64,000 nt of DNA, taken from the NCBI RefSeq assembly GCF_900115095.1, contig NZ_FOVH01000014.1:1-64000 (forward strand), written 5' to 3'. Source of the stretch: Actinomadura madurae. GTDB lineage: Bacteria; Actinomycetota; Actinomycetes; Streptosporangiales; Streptosporangiaceae. The notes under the pieces are model-generated. The model ran no database searches, was not told the DNA's origin, and was given only the letters and a program-made list of their open reading frames with translations. The translations under genes and the position numbers were made by a program. Of the stretch, positions 17,095 to 25,691 are shown in pieces. How positions within the stretch are numbered: position 1 is the first letter of the stretch; every line of letters begins with the position of its first letter.

Positions 17095-18405
17095 TCACGC
17101 GCGGGGTCGCGCGCCGTCCAGGGCCTCGCGGCGGGGGTGCTTCGCGGGGCGGTGCTTCTTCTCGCGGTGGGGGGAGCGGAAGTCGTCCCGGTCGAGTGCG
17201 CAGGTGCGGTACTCGGTGAAGTGGAGCCGGAGCCAGGCGCGGCGGCGGCGCTCGCTCCAGGACGCGAACCGGCGGGCCGTGCGCGAGTCGGCGACGGCGC
17301 GGGGATCGTCGCCGAGGAGCCACGCGTCGACCAGCGCGCGGTAGCCGTTGGGGGAGGTGCAGGCCGGGCCGTCCTTGAGGCCCTCGCTGATCTGCCGGAC
17401 GGCGCGGGCCGCGTAACCGGGGGAGAGGCTCTCGTCGACGTGGACGGCCGCGACGCCGCCGGCCACCGTGACGGGCACCCAGGCCGGACGCTGCTCCACC
17501 CGGGTGAACGCGCCGGGCGTCCCGTCCAGCCGCGCGGCGAGGGGGGTGACCTGCTCCATCAGTCGCGGCAGCGCGTGGCGCAGCGCGGGGTGCACGCAGA
17601 CGGTCAGCGGCCACCGCCGGCACACCGGCTCCGCCGCGGCGGGCGCGACCGCGCCGGACGAGCCGCGCAGGTCGAGCGTGGCGGCGGCGGTCGCGGCCAG
17701 CGCCATCGCCAGGGGGAGGACGATCAGGAACCGGCGCGTCACCCACATCACGTAGCCGAGGATCAGCGCGGTGGTCGTCCCGGCTGCCCAGAGGACCTGG
17801 TCGGCGAAGACCGCGGGCCGCAGGGTGGTGAACAGGTCGAGGCGGGGGAGCGCGGCCGGGGGGAGCAGGCTCCACCACGACACGCCCGGGACGCGCAGAG
17901 CGGCCCACAGGGACGTCACGGCCAGGACCAGGGCGGCGGTGACGCGGTGGGGGACGACGCGTCCGGTCAGGTACCCCACGACCACGTGGAGGACGAGCGC
18001 GCCCGCGCCCGCGACCGCCCCGAGCGGGTGCGGATGGCCCGCCTCCTCGTGCACGAGGGTGACGGCGACGACCAGGGCCGTGACCGCGAGGTAGGACACC
18101 AGGGCCGCGGACGACAGCAGCAGCAGGTCGAACAGCACACCGGTGGCGGGCGAGCGCGCCGTGAGGTCGCGCAGGTAGTCGAGCGGGCGTTCCCGGACGG
18201 CCGCCCACGCGGCCAGCGCCGCCGCGACCGGACCCAGGAACCGGACGGCGTTGACCAGCGCGACGACCGTGTTGTCCCAGTACGCGACCGAGGGGCACAG
18301 CGACAGCACCGTGGCCGCCGTCCCGACCAGGGTGAGGACCGGCACCGCGACCAGCAGCGCCGTGCGGCGGGCGTCCAGCCGGAGCACCCGCCCGAGATCA
18401 GACAC
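17095..18405 (-). CDS. Multi-pass membrane protein, putative ABC-type permease partner
   Basis: A 436-residue protein. About six to eight hydrophobic segments fill residues 15-245 (VAVPVLTLVGTAATVLSL; VLFDLLLLSSAALVSYLAVT; FLIVLPLAMALAATAAA). The rest is a soluble domain opening with a Cys pair (EPVCRRWPLTVCVHPALRHA), of a kind seen in actinomycete membrane proteins encoded beside ABC ATPases, and a basic tail. The GTG at 18405 overlaps the end of the upstream ATP-binding gene by 8 bases, implying translational coupling. Transported substrate unknown. Confidence 0.65.
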   Translation of the reverse strand: MSDLGRVLRLDARRTALLVAVPVLTLVGTAATVLSLCPSVAYWDNTVVALVNAVRFLGPVAAALAAWAAVRERPLDYLRDLTARSPATGVLFDLLLLSSAALVSYLAVTALVVAVTLVHEEAGHPHPLGAVAGAGALVLHVVVGYLTGRVVPHRVTAALVLAVTSLWAALRVPGVSWWSLLPPAALPRLDLFTTLRPAVFADQVLWAAGTTTALILGYVMWVTRRFLIVLPLAMALAATAAATLDLRGSSGAVAPAAAEPVCRRWPLTVCVHPALRHALPRLMEQVTPLAARLDGTPGAFTRVEQRPAWVPVTVAGGVAAVHVDESLSPGYAARAVRQISEGLKDGPACTSPNGYRALVDAWLLGDDPRAVADSRTARRFASWSERRRRAWLRLHFTEYRTCALDRDDFRSPHREKKHRPAKHPRREALDGARPRA

Positions 18406-19444
18406 CGCCGGCGCTTCCGGCGGGGGGCCGCCTCGCCCGCGCCAGCTGCGGCACGGCCGGCTGGGGCAGGGCCGGCTGGGGCAGGGCCGGCTGGGGCAGG
18501 GCGATCCGCGGCAGCGTGAGGCGCGGCAGCGCCGGCCGGGCGGCGCGCGGGGTCCCGGCCCCGGCGCCCTGGGCCTCGGGGGCGCTCTCTGGATCCAGGG
18601 CGCGCTGCGGGTTCGGAACGGGGCGCGGGCCGAGGGCGCGCTGGTGGTCCAGGGACGTCTGCGGCTCGGGGGCGGTGCGGCGGTCGGCGGCGGAGCGGCC
18701 CCGGCGGGCGGTGGCGGAGTGCGTGGGCTGCTCGGCCAGCCGGCCGCGGGTGAGCGTGAAGAGCCGGTCGCACCAGCCGGTGAGCGTCTCGGTGACGTCG
18801 GCGGTGACGACGACCGCGGGCGCCAGCGAGCGGAGCACCGGGATCAGCTCCGCCATCGCCGCGGTGAGCGACCGCCGCCCGGGGCCCTCGGCGCCCGTCG
18901 GCCACGGCTCCGCGGCCGCGCACAGCTCGCCGAACGGGTCGTCCAGGAGCACCACCTCGGGTTCGTGGACGCAGGCGGCGGCGAGCCCGGCGCGCAGCCG
19001 GACGTCCGGCGGCAGCAGCGCCAGCTCCGTCCCGGCGGCCTCGGTGAGGTCGAGGCGCCGCAGCATGGAGCGCGCGGCGGACGCGCTGGTCCGCTTGTAG
19101 TACGCCGCGTACGCGACGAACTCGCCGGCCGTCATGCTCTCCGCCCGGGAGAACCGCGCCGGCAGGTAGCCGATCCCGGCCCGCGCGGCCCGCAGCCCGG
19201 TGGCGTTCGCTATGTCGTGTCCGAGAATGTGCAGCACGCCGGTATTCGGTTTGCGCAAGGTCGCGAACGTGGCCAGCAGAGTGGATTTACCGGCACCCGG
19301 TGGACCGGCCAGGCCGACCACGCCTTCGGGCACGCCGAAGGTCACCGGGCGCAGGAGCCACCGCCCCCCGCGGCGGACACCCATTCCTCGGGCCACGATC
19401 ACGGAATGCTCCGCGATCACAAGTTTCCCCCCGTAGCTCGTCAT
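18398..19444 (-). CDS. ABC-transporter-like ATP-binding protein with degenerate motifs and repeat tail
   Basis: A 348-residue protein. The Walker A motif is intact (GPPGAGKSTLL), as is the Q-loop region (GIGYLPARFSRAES). But LSGGQ is replaced by LLPPDVR, the Walker B is VVLLDDP with Asp where the catalytic Glu normally sits, and the switch His is absent (VVVTADVTE). It may bind but poorly hydrolyse ATP. After ~residue 225 the protein is a Pro/Arg-rich tail ending in LPQPA repeats. Starts are ATG 19444 or GTG 19420, the latter behind GGGGGGAAAC. It is coupled to the membrane gene at 17095. Confidence 0.65.
   Translation of the reverse strand: MTSYGGKLVIAEHSVIVARGMGVRRGGRWLLRPVTFGVPEGVVGLAGPPGAGKSTLLATFATLRKPNTGVLHILGHDIANATGLRAARAGIGYLPARFSRAESMTAGEFVAYAAYYKRTSASAARSMLRRLDLTEAAGTELALLPPDVRLRAGLAAACVHEPEVVLLDDPFGELCAAAEPWPTGAEGPGRRSLTAAMAELIPVLRSLAPAVVVTADVTETLTGWCDRLFTLTRGRLAEQPTHSATARRGRSAADRRTAPEPQTSLDHQRALGPRPVPNPQRALDPESAPEAQGAGAGTPRAARPALPRLTLPRIALPQPALPQPALPQPAVPQLARARRPPAGSAGGV
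18455..18499. repeat. Three perfect copies of a 15-bp tandem repeat
   Basis: GGCCGGCTGGGGCAG occurs three times head to tail (18455-18469, 18470-18484, 18485-18499). On the minus strand it encodes the LPQPA repeats in the tail of the ABC-like ATPase. The perfect identity suggests recent slippage. Confidence 0.85.
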
Positions 19445-19587
19445 GCGCGCGGCCGGACGGTGCGCCTGCCGGGCGCCGGGTGGCCTCGGGTCCCCCAACC
19501 CGCCACGCGGCGCCCGCCGGGCCGGGCCGCATTGGGGCGGCGCCGGCGCCGGTCGCTGTGGCCGGGCCGCGATGCATCGACATCGTG

Positions 19588-19617
19588 ACTATAACCGGGC
19601 TTGGTGATGGCTGTCAG
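19588..19617 (-). promoter_or_regulatory. Vegetative-type promoter for the ABC-like operon
   Basis: On the minus strand, CTGACA (19617-19612) and TATAGT (19593-19588) are separated by 18 bases; each differs from the TTGACA/TATAAT consensus at one position. This is an unusually good sigma-70-type match for this genome. It lies ~145 bases upstream of ATG 19444 and reads toward it. The surrounding 19600-19700 stretch is AT-rich relative to the rest and holds no gene I can support. Confidence 0.6.
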
Positions 19618-19808
19618 CAATCTTTTTGCCTTTACGGCAGGCTGCCTGGATTCTTTGCCTGAAGCTCTTAAGGCGCGAATTAAAAAAAGGAGGATAAGCG
19701 CCTGAATATGCCGTGGAGGGGGACGTGCCGGGCGTCCGCCGCGCCCGCGCGCTCCGCTGGGAGCGTACGGAGGCGCAGCCGGACGCGGTCATGGGGCAGG
19801 ATGGACCC

Positions 19809-20765
19809 ATGCCTTCTCAGGACTTTTCGTTGCACGGGGCCATCGACCTGGGGGCTCGCCAGGCCGCGGCAAGGAAGCAGCAGGAACGCCGGGCCCAGGC
19901 TGGCGGCGCCGGTCCGGGCACGGGCGCGGCCGGCGGGCCGTACGTCGTGGACGTCACCGACGAGACGTTCAACACCGAGGTCGTGGAGCGGTCGCAGTCC
20001 GTCCCCGTCCTCGTGGACTTCTGGGCCGAGTGGTGCGGTCCGTGCAAGCAGCTCAGCCCGATCCTGGAGAAGCTCGCCACCGAGGCGGCCGGCAAGTGGA
20101 TCCTGGCCAAGGTCGACATCGACGCGAACCCGCAGCTCGGCGCCTACATGCAGCAGATGGGCGTGCGCGGCATCCCGTTCGTGGCGGCGGTCGTCGGCGG
20201 CCAGTTGCTGCCGTTCCTGAACGGCGCGGCTCCGGAGCCGCAGGTCCGCCAGGCCATCGAGCAGCTCTTCGAGGCGCTCCGCAAGGAGGGCATCCTGCCG
20301 GACGTCCCCGAGGGCGAGCAGCCCCAGGGCGGGGCGGCGGACGCCCCCGCGGCCGACCCGGTCTACGCCGAGGCCGAGGACGCCCTGCAGCGCGGTGACA
20401 TCGACGGCGCCAAGGCCGCGTTCGAGCGGATCCTCGCCGCGAACCCGCGGGACGGCCAGGCCAAGCAGGGCCTCGCCCTGGTCGAGCTGAGCCTGCGCGT
20501 CCGGTCGCTGGACGCCGACGGCGCTCTGCGGGAGGCGGCCGAGAAGCCCGGCGACGTCCAGGCGCAGATCAGCGCGGCCGACGTGGAGATGGTGTCCGGG
20601 CGCATCGACGACGCCTTCGAGCGCCTGCTGGGCGCGGTGCGGCGCGGCGCGGGCGACGACCGCGACGCGGCGCGCAAGCACCTGCTGTCGCTGTTCGAGC
20701 TGCTGCCGCCGGACGACCCGCGCGTCTCCAAGGCCCGCCGCGGCCTCCAGTCCGCCCTGTTCTGA
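19809..20765 (+). CDS. Thioredoxin-fold co-chaperone, CnoX/YbbN-like
   Basis: A 318-residue protein with an N-terminal thioredoxin domain (~35-145) containing WCGPCK and the cis-Pro motif GVRGIPFV, then ~100-150 residues of TPR-like helices (AEAEDALQRGDIDGAKAAFE; RIDDAFERLLGAVR). This is the CnoX (YbbN) architecture, a holdase that protects proteins from oxidation and hands clients to chaperones. Start ATG 19809 begins MPSQDFSLHGAIDLGARQ, a start found across actinobacterial homologues. Confidence 0.9.
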   Translation: MPSQDFSLHGAIDLGARQAAARKQQERRAQAGGAGPGTGAAGGPYVVDVTDETFNTEVVERSQSVPVLVDFWAEWCGPCKQLSPILEKLATEAAGKWILAKVDIDANPQLGAYMQQMGVRGIPFVAAVVGGQLLPFLNGAAPEPQVRQAIEQLFEALRKEGILPDVPEGEQPQGGAADAPAADPVYAEAEDALQRGDIDGAKAAFERILAANPRDGQAKQGLALVELSLRVRSLDADGALREAAEKPGDVQAQISAADVEMVSGRIDDAFERLLGAVRRGAGDDRDAARKHLLSLFELLPPDDPRVSKARRGLQSALF

Positions 20766-20825
20766 CCCGGCACGAGCCGCGGTGCCGCCCGTTCCCGCCA
20801 CGCGGGAGCGGGCATGGTCCCGGGT

Positions 20826-21243
20826 GTGAGCGCGCGTGTGGTGACGATCTCGGCCACGTTCGGCGCGGGCGGCCCGGCTGCCCACCCTCGTGCTCGGCAT
20901 GGACGTCTACCTGCCGCAGGGCGGGACGGCGCCGCCCGAGGAGTTCGTCGAGCAGACCGAGAGCGTCATCATCCGGGCGGCCGGGCGCGGCGGCTGCGTC
21001 CTGCTCGGCCGCGCCGCCGCCGAGATGCCGCCCGGATGGGAACGTTCTACGCCGACCGGGACACCCGACCGCGAGGCGGAGCGTATGCTCGATGACAACG
21101 ACCGCGCCCGGACGGCCTACGTGAAGCATTTCTACGGGGCCGACCCGGCCGATCCGCGGCTCTACCACCTCGTGATCGACTCCACGAGGCTGCCCGTGCC
21201 GGCGACCGTCGAGCTCATCGTCGTCGCGGCCCGGGCTTTCTGA
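20826..21243 (+). pseudogene. Decayed cytidylate-kinase-like gene
   Basis: The GTG at 20826 opens with SARVVTISATFGAGG, the P-loop of cytidylate-kinase-like proteins (PF13189 type). The frame is then lost, and the next block, in another frame from ~20895, reads LGMDVYLPQGGTAPPEEFVE, then CVLLGRAAAEM, then DDNDRARTAYVKHFYGADPA and LYHLVIDST. Relatives run about 220 residues. Here the segment between P-loop and GMDVYLP, and most of the lid/NMP region after GRAAAEM, are missing. Two deletions plus a frameshift indicate a pseudogene. Confidence 0.65.
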
Positions 21244-21346
21244 GTCACGGGACGGGCCCGGGCGGCGGCCCCCGGACGCGCCGTCCCCCCGAGGTCCCGG
21301 CGCGCGCCGGACGTGGGACGGACCCGGAGCAAAGGGAGCAGCAGTC

Positions 21347-22750
<1,404 letters not shown>

Positions 22751-22801
22751 CCGCGCCCGACTACGCCTGACCGGGCCCGACCGCGCTCGACCGGCTACGG
22801 G

Positions 22802-23446
22802 TCAGGAGTCCTTGCCGGCGAAGATCTTCTCCCGGCGGCGGGGCCAGATGCCGCCGTACCAGAAGATGATCGCGCCGGTCAGGATGATGGCGCCGCCGGT
22901 CGCGGCCCGCGCCCACAGGACGGCGTCCGGCCCGGTGTTCGGCAGCTGGTTCGGCGGCGTCTCGCTCGGCGCGGCGCCCGCCTTCTTGCAGTTGGCCCGC
23001 AGGGTGTCGCTCTCGATCTGCCGGTTGGCCCAGCGGACGGTGACGCGGGTGCCGCGGTCCTCGCGGAGCTTGACGGCGACGGTGCGGGTGGCGCCGGGGC
23101 CGATCGTGCCGGGGATCGCTGCGGTGTCGTCGTTCTTCTCGATCGAGTAGTCCTCGTTCTTCGTCCCGGTGTTGCGGATCCGGACGTTGACGGTCCGGTC
23201 GGGGCACGACACCGACCCGATGCTCGCGGTCACCGGCCGCCCGGGGGCGCTCGGCGACGCCGACCCCGTCCCGGACCGGGTCGGGCTCGCCGACGCGGAC
23301 GGCGAACCGCCGGACGGGCTGGGGCTCGCCGACGTGGTTGAGGAGGCCGGCGACGCCGACCCGTCCCCGTCGAACAGCGCCGGGATCGCGATCAGCGCCC
23401 CGATGACGATGAACACGGCGGCGATGACGACCCTGGGCAACTGCAT
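22802..23446 (-). CDS. LPXTG-type cell-wall-anchored surface protein
   Basis: A 214-residue exported protein: N-terminal signal/anchor helix (VVIAAVFIVIGALIAIPALF), a ~50-residue Ser/Pro/Ala stalk, a compact domain (SIGSVSCPDRTVNVRIRNTG; VKLREDRGTRVTVRWANR) that looks beta-rich, then a C-terminal sorting signal: LPNTG, a hydrophobic helix (ATGGAIILTGAIIFWYGG) and a basic tail (PRRREK). A sortase would cleave within LPNTG; no sortase gene is in the window. The ligand is unknown. Confidence 0.75.
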   Translation of the reverse strand: MQLPRVVIAAVFIVIGALIAIPALFDGDGSASPASSTTSASPSPSGGSPSASASPTRSGTGSASPSAPGRPVTASIGSVSCPDRTVNVRIRNTGTKNEDYSIEKNDDTAAIPGTIGPGATRTVAVKLREDRGTRVTVRWANRQIESDTLRANCKKAGAAPSETPPNQLPNTGPDAVLWARAATGGAIILTGAIIFWYGGIWPRRREKIFAGKDS

Positions 23447-23607
23447 CGCTGTCCTCCCGGCGCGCGGACCAAGCGGTGGCCGATGATCCTAGATCATTCT
23501 CGACCCAGGACCTTGTGGAGCCGATATCCCCATCGATAGGAATGCGTAACAGGCTAACGACCGCGAGGGCGTGCCGCCGGAGGTCCGGGCAACGCATGAT
23601 GGGACCC

Positions 23608-24183
23608 ATGGAAGACGGCATCAGGGTGGGGCTCCTGCTGGTGGCGACCCCTCAGCTGGAGGATCCGAACTTTCGGCGGAGCGTCGTCCTGCTGGTCGAG
23701 CACGACATGGACGGGGGGACGCTCGGAGTTGTCCTCAACCGGCCGACCGAGGTTCCGGTCGGCCGCGTCCTGCCGCCGTGGGCCGAACTGGTCACCGGGC
23801 CGGCGGTGGTGTTCCAGGGCGGGCCGGTCGCGCTGGAGAACGCGCTGGCCCTGGCCCGCCTGCCCGGCGAGGACGAGCCGCTCGGCTGGCGGGCGCTGGA
23901 CGGCGGCACCGAGGTGTCCCGGGTGGGCCTGGTCGACCTGGAGGCCCCGCCAGGCCTGCTGGCGGCCGAGCTGCTCCAGCTGCGGGTGTTCGCCGGGTAC
24001 GCGGGCTGGTCGGCGGGGCAGCTGCGCGCCGAGATCGAGGAGGGCTCGTGGTACCTGGTGCCCGCCGAGGCCGGGGACGTGTTCGCCGGCGACCCGGAGC
24101 GGCTGTGGCAGGCGGTCCTGCGCAGGCAGGGCGGCGACCTGGCCTTCGTCTCCACTTTTCCCGAGGACCCGACGCTGAACTAA
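23608..24183 (+). CDS. YqgE/AlgH family protein
   Basis: A 191-residue protein matching YqgE/AlgH: GLLLVATPQLEDPNFRRSVV, then LLVEHDMDGGTLGVVLNRP, the VFQGGPV block, RVFAGYAGWSAGQL and DVFAGDPERLW. Biochemical role unsettled in the family. ATG 23608 is used; ATG 23596 and 23599 add MMGP. It is followed two codons later by the DUF3039 gene, as in many actinobacteria. Confidence 0.92.
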   Translation: MEDGIRVGLLLVATPQLEDPNFRRSVVLLVEHDMDGGTLGVVLNRPTEVPVGRVLPPWAELVTGPAVVFQGGPVALENALALARLPGEDEPLGWRALDGGTEVSRVGLVDLEAPPGLLAAELLQLRVFAGYAGWSAGQLRAEIEEGSWYLVPAEAGDVFAGDPERLWQAVLRRQGGDLAFVSTFPEDPTLN

Positions 24184-24193
24184 GGTGAACGAC

Positions 24194-24457
24194 GTGAGTA
24201 CGAAGATCCTTCCCGACAGCGACACCCAGAGCGATGTCAAGCCGGACCTCTCGCACGGTGACGGCGACCACGAGCGGTTCGCCCACTACGTGAAGAAGGC
24301 CAAGATCACCGAGAGCGCGGTGACCGGCACGCCGGTGATCGCGCTGTGCGGCAAGGTCTGGGTGCCGAACCGGGATCCGAAGAAGTACCCGGTCTGCCCG
24401 GAGTGCAAGGAGATCTACGAGTCCATGAAGCCGGGCGGCGGCGACGAGGGCGAGTGA
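24194..24457 (+). CDS. DUF3039 domain-containing protein
   Basis: An 87-residue protein with the family core LSHGDGDHERFAHYV, then PVIALCGKVWVP, and YPVCPECKEIYESM. Three Cys and nearby His suggest metal binding. The GTG at 24194 is favoured because AAGGTG lies 7 bases upstream; GTG 24185 is also in frame. It is co-oriented with yqgE and the downstream helicase; these neighbours recur in actinobacteria, here separated by a metalloprotease gene. Confidence 0.88.
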   Translation: MSTKILPDSDTQSDVKPDLSHGDGDHERFAHYVKKAKITESAVTGTPVIALCGKVWVPNRDPKKYPVCPECKEIYESMKPGGGDEGE

Positions 24458-24514
24458 CCGGCCGCCGGACGGCGGCCGATGAGCGCGGCGCCCATGTAGG
24501 CGTGCGCGCGTGAG

Positions 24515-24540
24515 GGTCCCGCGGGTGTGACCGCGGGACC
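24515..24540 (+). terminator. Terminator after the DUF3039 gene
   Basis: GGTCCCGCGG (24515-24524) pairs with CCGCGGGACC (24531-24540) around GTGTGA, followed by TTGGCGTTTC. A second, shorter hairpin (GGCCGCCG/CGGCGGCC, 24460-24477) sits directly after the stop. Confidence 0.7.
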
Positions 24541-24584
24541 TTGGCGTTTCCGAACCACGGGACGTTTCTACATACGGGGGATTG

Positions 24585-25685
24585 ATGCGGCGGATCGCGG
24601 GGGCTTCGCTGTGCGCACTGCTGGTCACGGTGGGTGCGGTATCCGGTTCGGTGAGTGACCGGGGCGGGGGCCGGGACCGGGTCCGGGACCGGGTCCACGC
24701 CGCATCGGCCGTCCCGGACGACGGCTGCGTGCCCGGTTCCGCCGCGCGGGCGGCCCGCCCGCACGACCGGGCCGATCTCGGCCACGACGGGGCGGTGGCC
24801 CTGCTCGCCGATCTCCACCAGACCCTCCTCGACCGGTTCGGGACGTCCGACATCGCCCGGTTCGAAGCGTCCCGGTTCGATGCGTCCCGGTTCGATGCGT
24901 CCCGGTTCGATGCGTCCCGGCTTGACGGGGCCCGGCGCATCGCGCGGCGGCTCGTCGTCCCGGTGCGGTTCCATGTCGTCCACAGCGGACGGTACGGGCG
25001 GCTGTCGAAGAAGGCCCTCCGGCGGCAGATCGCCACGCTGAACGCCGCGTACAGCGGGCGGAAGGGCGGCGCGGACACCCGGGTCAGGTTCCGCCTGAGC
25101 GGCTACGACCGCACGAACAAGCCGTCCTGGTTCTACCACCCGCAGCACTACGAGCACGCCATGAAGCGGCGTCTCCGCAAGGGCGGGCGAGGCACGCTCA
25201 ACGTCTACACGGCCTCCGTCGGGGCGGAGGTGCTGGGCTTCTCCACGTTCCCGCAGTGGTACCGGCGCGATCCGCGCATGGACGGCGTGGTCGTCGACTA
25301 CCGCAGCCTGCCGCGCGGGTCGTACGCGCCGTTCAACCACGGGTACACGGGCGTGCACGAGATCGGGCACTGGCTCGGCCTGATGCACACGTTCGAGGGC
25401 GGATGCACGCCGCCGGGGGACGGGGTGGCCGACACCCCGTACGAGGCGGTGCCCGCGGAAGGATGCCCGCGCCACCGCGACACGTGCCCGCAGCGGGGCC
25501 GTGATCCGGTGCACAACTTCATGGACTACGCCCACGACTCCTGCATGCGAGGCTTCACCGCAGGTCAGGGGCGTCTCATCCGGGCGTCGTGGGCGGCGTA
25601 CCGGTCCCGCCGGCACGGTCGCCACCGTGTGGATCCGGGCACAGCCGGGCCGGGCGCGGCACGATCTGTCGGTGGGGCTCGATAG
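24585..25685 (+). CDS. Secreted zinc metalloprotease (M43 pappalysin-like)
   Basis: A 366-residue protein with a signal peptide (RRIAGASLCALLVTVGAVSG), an Arg/Asp-rich propeptide-like region, and an M43-type catalytic domain. The zinc site is HEIGHWLGLMHTF near residue 260, with the Met-turn in HNFMDYAHDSCM and structural Cys pairs between them, the metzincin pattern of pappalysin/cytophagalysin enzymes. The propeptide contains tandem RFDAS pentads. The tail after ~340 is basic and low complexity. It separates the usually adjacent DUF3039 and helicase genes. Confidence 0.85.
   Translation: MRRIAGASLCALLVTVGAVSGSVSDRGGGRDRVRDRVHAASAVPDDGCVPGSAARAARPHDRADLGHDGAVALLADLHQTLLDRFGTSDIARFEASRFDASRFDASRFDASRLDGARRIARRLVVPVRFHVVHSGRYGRLSKKALRRQIATLNAAYSGRKGGADTRVRFRLSGYDRTNKPSWFYHPQHYEHAMKRRLRKGGRGTLNVYTASVGAEVLGFSTFPQWYRRDPRMDGVVVDYRSLPRGSYAPFNHGYTGVHEIGHWLGLMHTFEGGCTPPGDGVADTPYEAVPAEGCPRHRDTCPQRGRDPVHNFMDYAHDSCMRGFTAGQGRLIRASWAAYRSRRHGRHRVDPGTAGPGAARSVGGAR
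24858..24917. repeat. Four copies of a 15-bp tandem repeat in the protease gene
   Basis: CGGTTCGATGCGTCC occurs in tandem at 24858, 24873, 24888 and 24903; the first copy has A for T at one site. It encodes RF(E/D)AS pentads in the propeptide region. In-frame length means copy number can change without breaking the gene. Confidence 0.85.
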
Positions 25686-25691
25686 CCTTCG

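Noticed and set aside
18251..19588. 445-codon plus-strand frame with GQGRLGQ repeats
   Set aside because: It reads the complement of the LPQPA repeat and ABC-like ATPase; Walker A is on the minus strand.
19680..19710. Gene starting after the strong AAAAAAAGGAGG tract near 19682-19692
   Set aside because: The next ATG (19708) gives only an out-of-frame shadow of the thioredoxin gene and a stop codon lies between; the tract may be chance in an AT-rich patch.
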